Assembly (NCBI GenBank): GCA_012932295.1 | Contig: JAAONU010000018.1 | Span: 2,040,206 to 2,104,205 of the forward strand | DNA from: Cyclina sinensis | Taxonomy: Eukaryota > Mollusca > Bivalvia > Venerida > Veneridae | DNA: 64,000 nt | Reading direction: 5' to 3' | Shown: one piece after another, positions 1 to 14,200 of the stretch | Position numbering within the stretch: position 1 is the stretch's first letter | Layout: every line of letters starts with the position of its first letter | Program-made: the position numbers and the translations under genes | The notes under the pieces: model-generated | What the model was told of the DNA's origin: nothing | The model's database searches: none | Seen by the model: the letters and a program-made list of their open reading frames with translations, nothing else

Positions 1-560
1 GACCTGGATCATGCGTAGAGCAATATGCCTTATGGTGGTGAACATTTCTTAAGTATTTTCAAAATTCTTCATGCATGTAAGAGATATGCTACAGACAAAA
101 TCTGGATATTTCATCATCTTTAGTGATCTTGACCTTGCATATATTGACCTTAATTATGTGTGTCACAGCCGTAGTCATGATAATGACCATTTCTGTTACA
201 ATCCCTCAATAACTGATGACTAAATGGTCCTTATACACATTTCCATATTTTTATCTGAATTTTGACCTGTATGTGGGACCTTGACCTTGGACGCAGGGAC
301 CTGAATTTTGCATGTGACACTCTGCCTCACAATGGTGAACATTTGTGCCAAGTTATATTGAAATCTCTCTATGCATGTAGAAGTTTTTCTCTGGACAAGT
401 GTTTTTCAATGAGCTCTGTGACCCTGACCTTTGACTCAGAGACTTGGTTCATGAGCATGACATGGCTTCTTATAGTGGGGAACATTTCTATCAAGTTTCA
501 TTAAAATTCCTCCATGTAGGAGATATGCTCCGGACAAAATTGGACGCCACCCGCCAGGGA
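1..560 (+). repeat. Degenerate GACCTTGACC repeats, about 145-bp spacing
   Basis: Runs such as ATGGTGAACATTTGTGCCAAG, GACCTTGACCTTGG and TGCTCCGGACAAAAT recur at roughly 145-150 bp. The same sequence class occurs at 24000-24640 and 59100-59900. It lies in the intron downstream of the last visible sacsin-like exon. No coding potential was seen. Confidence 0.7.
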
Positions 561-657
561 CGTTCCCATAATATGTCCTGTTTTTTAAACGGGCGTATAA
601 AAATGTACCAATATTACCAAAATGAAATTAATTCCAACTGTACATTAAAAGCCATAC

Positions 658-2226
658 CTGATTTGCAGATGTTTTCCATGTGTTCTGCTAGTGAGTCTCC
701 CAGCTCTTTCTTCCCTGTGACAAATTTATCCTCTAAACCTGGAAACATTTTAATGGCTTCTTCTGAAGAGATGAATACTTCAGGGCCACTTCTCTGAAAG
801 ACTGCAAACTTGCCTGAGGACAATGGTAGGAGCTGAAGGCCTTGAATATGCTTAAAGTTTTCTCTACTTGACAGCAAATATTCTAATACATGTAGTTTCT
901 CTGAATGTGACATTGCTGTGTACATATCTCTGTTTTTCAGATATGTTGCCAATTTAGATGGTGTCAGGTCTTCAATATTTGGAAAGTATCTCTGCAGTGT
1001 CTGAAATAACAAGTTTGGAACATTTGCATATTTCAGTCCAATCTCATGCAAGCATCTAATGACTGAGTCATGCATTTGACTTTTGTTTCCAGACAAATCT
1101 TCTAAATTTGCAAAACATGCTTTGTGGATAGGTATCCATTCGCTCAAATGTGGGACATACACAAGATTGCTCATTTCAAGTTGTTCATAAAGTTTGTCTG
1201 CAAGAAGTGTCCATCTCTTGTGTGTTTTTCTTGAGGGACTCTCACATAAAGGCAGTAAGTTATAAACTGCTGATACAGTTGTTTCATTATTTGAATTCTT
1301 TTTAGCAACGTGAATTGCTTCTAAAACAAGCTGTTTGTAAGCTTTTGGCAGTGCTTCTTTAATCAAGGCCTTATTCCATAAAATAGACTTGTCATCTATT
1401 TTCTTCCCTTCCTGCTCGTCAGTCTCCCATTTCATATGATGTCTGTTCTGGCTTAGAGCAAAATATCCATTAATATGCACTGGTAAACCAGTCAACCTTT
1501 CACCCTCTTTAGGCAAAGGAAGGAAACAAAACACGTGGCCCTCAAAATTGTGTGAAGCTCTATTTACTGGCGCAGCAACTCCAACATAAGGACTGTAACC
1601 TAGGTTTTTGTCAGAAATCAATCTTTTGAAATCTGGTGATGCACTTTCCCGAACAAAGTAGTTTACAATCAACCATTCCTGTCTTTTTTTCATGTCAGGT
1701 GATGAGTTAAGAATTCTCATATGTATCGAGGAATAAAGGTCCTTGTCTTCTTGATCATTTTGTGCGTTTTCTATGCTCTTCTTGAAATCTTCACGTTGTT
1801 TTCTTACTTTTCCACTTTCATCCTCTATCTCAACGCAAATTATTTCTTTACATGAAGTATGTACATCACGATTATGCAATGATATTCGTTCAATGTTTTT
1901 CAGGAATAACAAGACATTTTCAGCTTCAGAATGGAATGAATCAAACAAATCATTCACTTTTGTCTCTGTATACAATGTTTCTGACAGTTGAGATGCCTTT
2001 TCCCGCAAAGGAAACCAAAATAAAGTTCCACTAAAACCATCTGCAGCCAATGTGTCTTTTGCCAAATCAAAGGTATTATTCAAAGCCCTCCAGAATGCAT
2101 CAGGATCCATGCCTTCTTCAGTGTATTCATCTAGTGCAGTGAGGTCAAGCATTGCATTTACCTTCTCCAAAGACTGCTGAGGGTCAATCAACAGAACTTT
2201 GTCACCGCTGATGACACTTGGATAGT
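658..2226 (-). CDS. Sacsin-like exon 5: large exon with the rest of the first sacsin repeat region
   Basis: The 1569-nt exon has acceptor TTTTTTCAG|AC at 2227 and donor TCAG|GTATGG at 657. It is open throughout. In order it carries [17 protein letters not shown] (near residues 145-161), GTLFWFPLR, a charged segment of likely helical character, [20 protein letters not shown], the repeat-region signature [14 protein letters not shown], and a C-terminal block rich in LLPLSSG. The frame stays open for about 40 nt past the donor, but sequence there shows no family resemblance and the strong GT favours splicing. Large exons are normal in sacsin-family genes. Confidence 0.92.
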
Positions 2227-5200
2227 CTGAAAAAAATGCATGTATATGCTATGTGTGCTGTAAGCTGGCAGCTGCTATAATATTCCTAATCGTTGTGGGT
2301 TGAGGTAGGTAAGTTCAGGTTCATCTAACAAATCATACAATTGAACAGTCTTGAATATTGCTACTTTACTAATAGATAAAACAAGAGCTATAACTAAATG
2401 TGATAAATACCCCCGCAAGACTGCTTTGGAACTGAGGAAGTTATTAGTAACAGAATACTTTGTAAAAGAACTGAAATATAATAGAGTTATAGTTGTGGGC
2501 AACTAAAGATAGTTGTGGTTCTTGTACACTGCATTTCCTTTCACTGTCGTTGACCATTTTATGAAGTTGCATTGAATTCCAACCAGTAGTTTTCAAGTTA
2601 TGCTCTGGACAAGGAAAACCATAAAAGGGTAATAACTCTGCAAATACCGAAAAAGGAGTTATGGCTCTTGTACAATGCACTTCCTTTCATTGTGCTTGAC
2701 CATTGTATGAAGTTGCATTGAATTCCAACCAGTAGTTTTCAAGTTATGCTCCAGACAAGGAAAACCAACAAATGGCAATTACTCCGAAACAGTGAAGATG
2801 GAGTTATAGCTTTTGTAAACTGCACTTCCTCGCATTGTGCTTTATCATTGTATGAAGTTGCATTGAATTCTAACCAGTAGATTTTAAGTTAGTCTTCAGA
2901 CAATGAAAACCAACAAAGGGCAATAACTGTGCAAATAGTGAAGATGGCGTTATATTTTTTCTGCACTTCTTCTCACTGTGCTTGACCACTGTATGATGCT
3001 GCACTGAATTCCAACCATTTGTCTTCAAGTTATGCTCCGGAAAAGGAAAACCAACAAAGGGCAATAACTCTGCAAATAGTGAAGATGGAGTTATGATTCT
3101 TAAACACTGCACTTTCTTTCATTTCGCTTGACCATTGTATGAAGTTGCACTGAATTCCAACCATATGTGTTCAAGTTATGCTCTGGATAAAGGAAAACCA
3201 ACAAAGGGCAATAACTATCCAAATACTGAAGATGATGTTATGGCTCTTATTCAATGCACTTCCACTCACTGTGCTTGACAATTGTATGAAGTTGCATTGA
3301 ATTCCAACCATTTGTGTTCAAGTTATGCTCAGGACAAGGAAAACCAACAAAGGGCAATAACAGTGCAAATAAAGAAGAAAGAGTTATAGCTCTTGTGCAT
3401 GCACTTTCTTTCACTGTGCTTTACCATTGTATGAAGTTGCATTGAATTCCAACTATTAGTTTTCAAGTTATGCTACAGAAAAGGAAAACCAACAACAGGC
3501 AATAACAGTGCAAAAAGTGAAGATAGAGTTATGATTCTTAAACACTGCACTTCCTCTTATTGTGCTTGACCAATGTATGAGGTTGCATGGAATTGCAACC
3601 ATTTGTCTTCAAGTTATACCCTGGACAAGGAAATTGCAACAGAGTACCTGACCGACCAACCACCGGGTGACTCCTATATACCCCCACAAACTTCGTTTAG
3701 GGGGTATAAAAATTTCACCTGAAATGCATTTTAGCTATCATTTGATTTTTTTTGCTGTAACTTCCAAAAATAGAACATAGGTCAGTATATCAAGGTTAAA
3801 ATCTGCGTTCAAAATTGTTTTTAACTGTGTTCAAGTTTCTTCCAATCAACATAACTCAAATGAATAGGATCAAGGTCTACCAAAGGTACATTTCTGTGAA
3901 ATATCTTTGAAATTCGGTCAGAGGTTTCTGAGAAAATTTTCAAAATTTTCCATATAGCAAAATGTTTCCATGAAGTTTGAAGGCTCCTGGTCAATTTTAC
4001 TCGAGTTATTGCACTAAAACCATTTTATTTTCAAATTGAAGGTAACCATGACCTTTGATCTACTGACTTCAAAAACAATAAAGGCATTGCAAGCAATAAG
4101 GGCAACAACTCTTTTTAGTTTGAAGGTTGTGGGTCAAATGGTACTCAAGTTATTAAGTGGAAACCATTTTCAAATTGAGGGTGATGGTGATCTTGTCCAT
4201 TGACCTACTGGGGCAAAAACATTGGGGATCCGTTACTCAATAAGGACAGCCATCCTGTAAATTTTGCAGGCTGTGGTTCACATAGTACTCAACTTATTGA
4301 GCTGACATGGTTTTTGAAATTCAAGATGAAGTGACCTTGACCTTTCACCTACTGACCCCAAAAACAATGGGGGTCTTTTACTCAATAATGGCAATTATCT
4401 TATCACATTTAAGACTGTGGGCCAAATTGTACTTGAGTAATTGAGTGGACATGGTTTTCAAATTCAAGATAACAGTGACCTTGACTTTGACCTACTGACC
4501 TAAAAATCAATAGGTTCCATCTACTAGTCATGACCCATATCCCCCTCCCCATCAAATCTGAGGACTGTTGGCTAAAGCAATCTTTATTTGTTGATCAGAC
4601 AAGGTCTATGGACAGAATGACCAACCGACATGTGCAAAGCAATACATCCCCCCCCACACACACACACACACTCTTTTGAGGGTAGGTATAAATATAATTT
4701 TTTATAGCAAATTCACTAAATTAACAATCAGTGGAAAACAATTCATCAGTGAATCTAGAAATTGTTATGAGGAAAACATCTATGCTCAGAAAATCTTACA
4801 GCACTGACCAACTCTGCAAGCAATCTTTTGTGGTTTATCTTTAGAATCATTCTTTGCAAAACAAGAGGGTCATGATGGCCCTGGATTGCTCACCTGAGTA
4901 CTTTGGCTGTAGGTTTGCTGTTAAGCAGTATTTCATTTTTTAATTGAAAATATGTAAGTGCCTACAAACCAAAAATGTAAAATATCAGTCAAAAAATAAA
5001 GGCTCTATGACAGAAAGTAGAAATATCTATTATAAGCTATAGTGACTTTGACCTTGACCCAGTGACCTCAAACCCTACCAATGGGAAGAAGTCCATGCAA
5101 GGAACCTCTATACTGAATATCAAAGATATTGGTCTATAAATGATGGCTCTATGAGGTACAGTAGATATATCAACTTTTAGCCTCCATGACCTTTAACCTA

Positions 5201-8200
5201 ATCTAATAATTTGAAAAAGCTTGATAAAGCTTCGTGCAAAATTTTAAAATTCTAGGACTTGTGGTTTCAGACAAGAAGATTTTTAAAGATTTTCTTCTAT
5301 ATTGTTATTTAAAACTTGTGACCCCTCAGGTGGGGCCAATAGTGACCCCAGGGATATTTTTCTAACAAACTTGGTAGAAGTCCACTAGACAATGCTGCAT
5401 ACCAAATATCTTAACTCTAGGCCTTGTGGTTTCTGACAAGAAGATTTTTCAAGTTTTTCCTATATAATTCTATGTAAAATATGTGACCCCTAGGGCGGGG
5501 CCTATTTTGACCAAGGGGCCATGATTTCAACAAACTTGATAGAGGTCTATTAGATAATGCTGCACACCAAATATCTTAACTCTAGGCCTTGTTGTTTAAG
5601 ACAAGAAGATTTTTAAAGTATTTCCTATATAACTCTCTGTAAAACATGTGACGCCTGGGGCGGGGCCATTTTTGACCTAGGGTGAACAAACTTGGTAGAG
5701 GTCCTCTAGACAATGCTTCATACAAAATATCTTAACTCTAAGCCTTATGGTTTCTTCTGTGAAGATTTTTTAAAACCTTTTCCTATATAACTCTATGTAA
5801 AACAAGTGACCCCTGGCGCAGGGCCATTTTTGACCCAGAGGCCATGATTTGAACAAAATTGGTAGAGGTCCACTATACAATGCTACACACCAAATATCTA
5901 AGCTCTATAACTAACGGTTTCTGACAAGAAGATTTTCAAGATTTTCCTATATAACTCTATGTAAAACAAGTGACCACTGGAGCTGGGCCATTTTTGACAT
6001 AGAGGCCATGATTTGAACAAACTTAGTAGAAGTCCACTAGACAATGCTACACACCAAATATCTACCGGTATATAACTCTATGTAAAATCAACTGACCCCT
6101 TGGTTGGGGTCAGTTTTGACCCCAGGGACATAATTTGAACAAACTTGGTAGAGGTCCACTAGATGATGCTTCATACCAAATATCAAAGCTCCAGGCCTTG
6201 TGGTTTTTGAGAAGAAGATTTTGAAAGATCCAACTTATAAAATCTATTTTCAGCTCCATTGAACCAGAAATGCAATGGACCAGAACCATTTGAACAATCT
6301 TGGTAGAGCTTCATGCAAGGAACATCCCAGGCAAATTTCATTAAATTTGCCCCATTGGTTTCAGAGGAGATGTCGTTTGAATGAAAAGTTGACGACGGAC
6401 GGACGATGGACAAAGATCGATCAGAAAAGCTCACCCTCACTTTGTGCTCAGGTAAGCTAAAAACAACAGCACCGCTTGGCGGAGCATAATATGCCCGAAG
6501 GGTGTTTTTTTTTAAGAATGATGCAATTGTGATATAAGGGAGGAAACCTTAAGCTTTAGGATTAAATGACATGCATTAAATTTTGAATTTTTTTACCTTT
6601 GACCTACTGACCCAAAAATCAATAGGGGTCATTCACTCAATGTGCGCAATCATTATATGAATTTTGAATTCTCTATGAAAAATGGTTGTCGAATTACAGA
6701 GAAAATGATTCTAAACATTTATGTCACTGTGATCCTGACCTTTGACATACTGATCCCAAAATGTATAGGGGTCATCCACTCAATGTGTGCAATCATGATA
6801 TAAAGTTTGAAGTCTCTATAACAAATGAGTGTCAAGTTACATGGCAGAAAAGGTTTTCAAACCTACTGATGCCAAAATCAATGGTCATTCACTCAACATG
6901 AGTAACCATTACATGAATTTTGAAGTCTCTAAGACAAATGGTTGACAAGCAACAGAGTGTAAATGATTCTAAACATTTGTCACTATGACACTGACCTTTG
7001 ACACACTGACTCCAAAATGTATAGGGTTCATCCACTGATATGTGCAATCAAGATGTAAAGTTAAAAGTTTTTACAACATATGATTGTGAAATTACATGGC
7101 ATAAATGGTTTTCAATGTTAAGGTCACTGTGACCTTGACCTTTTACCTACTGGTCCCAAAATCAATAGGGGTCATTCACTCAATGTGTGCAACCATTATA
7201 TGAACTTTTGAAATCTATATGACAAATGGTTGTTAATTACAGAGTGTCATTAAACATTTAGGTCATTGTGACCTTGACCTTTGAAATAATAACCCAAAAT
7301 GTATAGGGTCATCCACTCAATGTGTGCAATCATCATATAAAGTTTTAAGTCTCTATAACATATGATTGTCAAGTTACATGGTGGAAATGGTTTTCAATGT
7401 TAAGGTCACTATGACACTGACCTTTTTGACCTACTGACCCCAAAATCAGTAGGGGTCGTTCACTTAATGTGTGCAACCTTCACATGAATTTTTAAGTCTC
7501 TAAGACAAAATGTTGTCAAGAAACAGAGTGTAAATGATTCTTAACAGCTAGGTCATTATGACCGAGACCTTTGACATACTGACCCTAGAATATATAAGGG
7601 GTCATCAACTCAATGTGTGTGATCATGATGTAAAGTTTGAAGTCTCTATAACAAATGATTGTCAAGTTACATGGCAGAAATGTTTTCAATGTTAAGGTCT
7701 ATGTGACCTTGACCTTTTACCTACTGATCCCAAAATCAATAGGGGTCATTCTCTCAATGTGTGCAACCTTTACATGATTTCTTAAAACTATATGACAAAT
7801 GGTTGTGGAGTTACAGAGTGTAAGCGATTCTAAACATTTAGGTCACTGTGATCTTGACCTTTGTCACACTGACCCCAAAATTCTAGGGGTCATCCACTCA
7901 ATGTGTGCAATCATGATGTAAAGTTTAAAGTCTCTACCGCAAAAGATTGTCAAGTTACATGTCGGAAATGGCTTTCAATGTTAAGGTCTATGTGACCTTG
8001 ACCTTTGAGCTGCTGACTCCAAAATCAATAGGGGACATTCCCTCAATGTGTGCAACCTTTACATGATTTCTTAAAACTGTATGACAAATGGTTGTGGAGT
8101 TACAGAGTGTAAGCGATTCTAAACATTTAGATCACTGTGATCTTGACCTTTGACATACTGACCCCAAAATTCTAGGGGTCATCCACTCAATGTGTGCAAT

Positions 8201-11200
8201 CATGATGTAAAGTTTGAAGTCTCTACCGCAAACGATTGTCAAGTTACATGTCAGAAATGGTTTTCAATGTTAAGGTCTATGTGACCTTGACCTTTGAGCA
8301 TCTGACTGAAAATCAATAGGGGTCATTCACTCAATGTGAGCAATAATCATATGAAGGTAAGAGACTGTAGGCCAAAAGGAGACTCAAGGTATTGTCCAGA
8401 AACCAAACTGCTAAAGGATGGACAGACGGCCGGCTGGCCGGCTGTCCAGATGTCCTGGACCATAACATAATTTGCCCCCTTTGAGCATAAAATGATGGAA
8501 AACAACTGCATATTAACAGAATACAACCATAACAAGTTATGGTTAATTATTATCCCCCTTTCAATGCACTGGACATTCAAACTTTCAAGACTATTTTTTA
8601 CGAATTTATAATGAGTCTTTGAGATTTAGCAAGGTTTACCCATTGTGGTTTATTTTTGACAACATTAAGTAATTAAACTTCTGATAGCTAGGCCATGAGC
8701 ACCGGCCTAAGTATTTGGATCTTATACATCTATACCTAGGGCAACACTGTTTTATTCAAATGAACATTTCCTGTTCCTGAAACTTTGCTGAAAGATGAAA
8801 GTACAGCATCCATAGTCCATAACTCATTGAGCTGTATTGCCAGACATTTTATAAATTATTGTTTACATCTTACGAAAAGCAAGTTCTGACACAGCTTACA
8901 TTAAAAACCAAAGTTTAAAATATAGAAAGGGCATTAGGTCTGCAACAAATAAACAAGAAGCCCTGGGTCGCCCACCTGAGTACTTAGGTTGTGGGTCTGC
9001 TGATGAGCAAACATCAGACACATACTATCAGACCTTTAATTTTTGAAAGATCTTATATTTTCTATGAATAGAACCCTGGGACAAAATTGAAAGAAACTTT
9101 GTAAAGGACCTCTAGAAGATGCTGCATGCAAAATAACTAAAGTCTATAGCTTACAATTTCTCACAAGAAGATTTGCAAAGCCAAAATATTTTATACAAAC
9201 AGGACCACCCCCGACTTTGACTTCAGGGACATCAGTTGAACAAACTTGGTAGAGGTCCCAAAGACAATGCAACATACAAAATATCTTACTTCTAAGGCAT
9301 ATGTTTTCATACAAGAAGATTTTTTAAAATTGTCCCTATATAAGCCTGTGTAAAATCAAGTGACCCCGGGCAGGTTCATTCATGAACCCAGGGGTATAAT
9401 TTGGAAAAACTTGATAAAGGACAAGTAGTTGATGCTCCATGCAAAGTATATTAGTTCTATAGGATAAGAAGATTTTCAAAGATAAAATATTTTGCACAAA
9501 TACGACCCCTAGGGTGTAACCAATTTGACTGCAGGGATATAATTGGAACAAACTTGGTAGATATCTACTTGACAATGCAACATACAAAAAATATCTTAGC
9601 TTGACATATGGTTTCAGAAAAGAAGATTTTTTAATTTTCCCCTTTATAAGCTTATATAAAATCAAGTGACTCTTGGGCAGGGCCATTATTAACCCCAGGG
9701 GCACAGTTTGAACAATCTTTGCAGAGGACCTGCAAACAATGCTCCATGCAAAATAACTTTCCCTATTCCATTATGGATTTTCTAAGTCTTCCCTATATAA
9801 GCCTTTGTAAAATTAACAGACCCGGGGGCATAATTTGAAGAAACTTGGTAGAAGACCTTACACTGATGCTCCATGCAAAAAAATTAAGTCCTAGGTCTTG
9901 TGGTTTCAGACAAGAAGATTTGTAAGTTTTGCCTATATAAGCTTATATAAAATTAACCTGCCACCTAGGTAGGGCATTTTATTATCCCAGGGGCATAATA
10001 TGAACAAACTTGGCAGACGATCTCTAGGTCTTTACGCAAAATATCTTAGCTCTAGGCCTAGCCTTGTATTTTCTGGCAAGAGGATTTTCAAATTTTTCCT
10101 TTTTCCTTTCTGTTGGCATAGCAACTAATTCTTAGTGGAATTCAATTCTTTGAACAATTCTCCATGTGAGATTCACCCCTGGTAAGTTTCATCAAGTCTG
10201 ACTCAGTAGTTAAGGAGAAGATTTCATTTAAAAGGACATAGGTTGATTGCAAAACCTCACCATACTGCTCAGGTGAGCTATAAGGAATAGTTCTTGTTTA
10301 TTGCATCTCTTTTCCCATTTTACTGAAGTTAATTTTGCTCTGCACAAAATTTTAATTAGAATTTTTAACAAGTTTGATGGCAATATAATATTTGAAATTA
10401 GTCAAGATAGAACTGAAGTCCTTGTATTCTGATTTTTTTCAATGACATCTAACATTCCTCAAAATCTCAAGTCAATAAATGAAAAAGGTCACATTAATAC
10501 TCTGAAAAACAAGGCGATCGGTAAAACCGACGTATGCTCCCCAAAGCAGGAGCGAAAGGGACATGTGCAAGGCAAGAACATACAGGCAAAGTCATATAGT
10601 GGGCACATTTTATTTTTTATAAACAAATACAGATGTAAAGTGAATCTTTACCGATTATATCTTTTTCAGTCTGCAAGGGAGATAATTCAAAATCAGGGAA
10701 AAATTTAGATATGCTTTATGTGCCCTGCACTCATTCTCACTGCCATCTACCACTATGTTAAGTTTAAACTAATTATCAGCTATAGTGTCTAAGTAAAGCT
10801 CCAGACAACATTTTGTAAAAGGCAGGTTATTCAAAAACCTTGCAAAACAAGGTTACAGTTCCTCCGCACTGCACTACTGCTCAATGCCATGTACCAGTGT
10901 GTGAAGTTTACAGTAATTATCTCAAAGTTTTCTATTTATGCTCCATACATTTTTTTTTTTAAGTAGGAGATAATTCAAGAAAGGGGCAATATAGAGTTAT
11001 GGTTCTTTGGCAATGCACTCTTCCTCAATGCCCTCTACCCCTCTTTTCAGTTTAAACAAATTATGTCCAAGGGTTTCCAGGTTATGTTCTGGACAAGATT
11101 TTTCTAAAATGGGAGATAATTCAAAAACCGGGGCAAAATAGAGTTATGGTTCTTTGGCACTGCACTCCGCCCCAATGCCCTCTACCACTGTGTGCAGTTT

Positions 11201-14200
11201 AAACAAATTATATCCAAGGGTTTTCAAGTTATGCCCCGGACAAAACAGACGGATGGACAGATGGACAGACTGACAGACGGAAAAGGCAGCAACTATAGGC
11301 TCTACCTTCGGGGAGGATAAAAAACAAGAACTTTCACAACAAGGAATCAAAACATCAAAGCAATCGCATACAGGGAAGAAAAGTAACAATATATGATCTT
11401 CACACTGGCCAAATGTGTACCTACCTCTGTTTTAATTTAAAATTCTAATACCTTTGATAGTTTTCACATAATGCTGTAGACAAATATTCATAACAAGACA
11501 TGCCCAGGGGCAGAATGTTGAGGCCACTCGTCTTAATTCAAACCTGAACCTATAAGCTTCAGATCATGGAGAAAGATGTATACATAGGTGAGATGTGCAC
11601 AACCCATCCTCTTTATACCCAAGGCAAAATCTTGACATTGCACTGACATTGTAGAAGTTATGCTCTGGACACAGGTTTTGAGCCAACCCTCCAAGTGTGA
11701 CCTTGACCTTTGAGAGGCCGACCTGAGTTTTGCGTGTGACACACCATCCCATCATGGTGAACATTTGTAACAAACCATTTTGTAATCCTTCAAAGAATAA
11801 GCAAGATATAGACTGGACAAATCTAGATAGATGCACATACACCAAACCACCAATAGTGAAAAGCAGCGACTAAGTCGACCTCAACACAAGCCAGCTCAAC
11901 AATTTCAAAATCCTCTGACCACTAAGCATAATACTTCAAAGTATAAGCAAAATACAAACAAATTCAATATTTTTATTTGACCTTTGACCTCTTGTGACCT
12001 TGTTCTTAACCTTCATTTTGCGTAAGACAACTCAACTCAACATGGAGAACATTTGTGCTAAGTTATATTAAAATTCATCCATGTATATAGAAGTTATACT
12101 CGCAAATGAATGTTTTGTTTTGTTATTTGACCTTTGACCTTTGCCACAGACACCTAAATTTTTCAAATTCTCTGACCAATAAGCATAATACTTCAAAGCA
12201 TAAGCAAGATACCGTGCCAACAAACAAATTTTAATATTTTTATTTGATCTTTGACCTCTTGTGACCTTGACCTTCATTTTGCGTAAGACAACTAAACTCA
12301 ACATGGAGAACATTTGTGCTAAGTTATATTAAAATCCATGTATTTAAAGTTATACTTGCAAATTTTTTTTTATTTTGTTATTTGACCTTTGACGCCTAAG
12401 TGTGACCTTGACATTTGCCACAGACACCTGAATTTTTTGCGCAACACTCCGCCTCACTATGGACAATATTTGTCTCGAGTATATTAAAATCTCTCCATGT
12501 ATGTAGAAGTTATGCTCCGGACACGGGTTTTGTGCTGACCCCCAAGTGTGACCTTGACCATTCAAAGGTGGACCTGGGTTTTGTGCGACACACCACCCCA
12601 TCATGGTGAACATTGGTACCAAATTATTTTGAAATCCTTCAAAGAATAAGCAAGATATAGACCGGACAAATCCGGATGGACACATGGACACACTTCACAG
12701 AACTATACGCCAAAAGTGGCGATTAAGTTGAGCTCACCGCAATAGGGTTCGACAATAAAATTAAATAAAAGGAAATAATTAAAAAGTTATTTTAAAAACC
12801 ATCAATGCCATAGAACACAAATGTGTGCATATATTCGTGATTATTATAAATGTGTGACTTTGACATTTGAGGTAGGAATGTGGTTTTGCACTCAACACAC
12901 CTGAGTGTGCTGAGCACGTGTGATAAATTATTTAAAAGTCCTTCTATGCATAAGAGTATTACAGTCTGGGTACTAATGTGTGCATAAATACAGGATTTGA
13001 TAACCTTCAAACTTTAAAGATATACTATACCCATCTTTGCATAAAATACTTTTTCTGCAGAAATTAATTGAAATCTAGGAAATTCTTACTGAATAATTAT
13101 GTCTTATTAGGCTTCTAGAATACACACATTATGTATGGAAAGCTGCCTTCCCTATTACAGGTCATGTTATGTTGGTGCTTTCTTAAAAACTAGAAATGTG
13201 TCTGAAGGACACAAATGCCCCCACTAAATGACACTGGACACAAAATAAATGAACAAGTAAGTGGTGCATTTTCAAGGGAAAGTTCAGCAGTCTCTTACAA
13301 GTATAAAATCTTCAGTCTCTCTAATATCCTTTAAGAGATTGCATCAAGGCAACAAAATGGTAAGGGATAAAACCTATGTAGCAATCTACTGTTATTTCTG
13401 TTGCACCCATATTACATTCATTATGTTCTTTGTCGCTCACCTGCCTTGTGTGATAATTCCATATTCAACATCTGCTACCTTACTAAAATAACATGATGAG
13501 CATGCTGAAAGTGTTGAAATTATGGGCAAGAAGCAAGAAATTATTATGGCAGGGATGTGTCATCATCATACCATAACTAGATGCTTTTGTAAAAAATGCA
13601 TGTCTCCCCCAGTGCATCATTGAAACAGGGGCACAGAATAGATGAGAGACGTCAGCTAGTGACAGAAATGTGAACTGGAGAATAGGAATGAGTGTGTTGG
13701 AAAAACGCCGGTATAACAAGAAGTACTACTGTTGTAAAAGGTAGGTCACTATGACCTTGACCTTTCATCAGCTGACCCCAAAAACAATAGGCTTCTTCTA
13801 CTCAACAAGGACAATCATCCTATGCAGTTTGAAGACTCTGGGTCAAATAGAACTCAAGTTATTGAGCCGAAACCATTTTCAAGTTAAAGATCACTGTGAC
13901 CTTGACTTTGACCAGCTAAGCCAAAATCAATAGGCTTCTTCTACTCATTAATGACAATCATCCTATGAAGTTTCGAAACTCTGGATAAAATAAAACTCCA
14001 CTTATTGAGCAGAAACCAATTTTTACATATAAGATCACTGTGACCTTGACCTTTGACCTACATACCCCAAAAACAATAGGCTTATGTGACTCAATAAGGG
14101 CAATTACCTAAGAAGTTTACAGACTCTAGTTTAAAATGTTCTCTAGTAATCGAACGGAAACAAAGTTCGACAGATGGACGGACAGACAGACTGGGCATAA

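Noticed and set aside
614..657. Reading-frame extension past the sacsin-like exon to a stop at 614
   Set aside because: A strong GTATGG donor lies at 657 and the added residues show no family resemblance, so they are read as intron.
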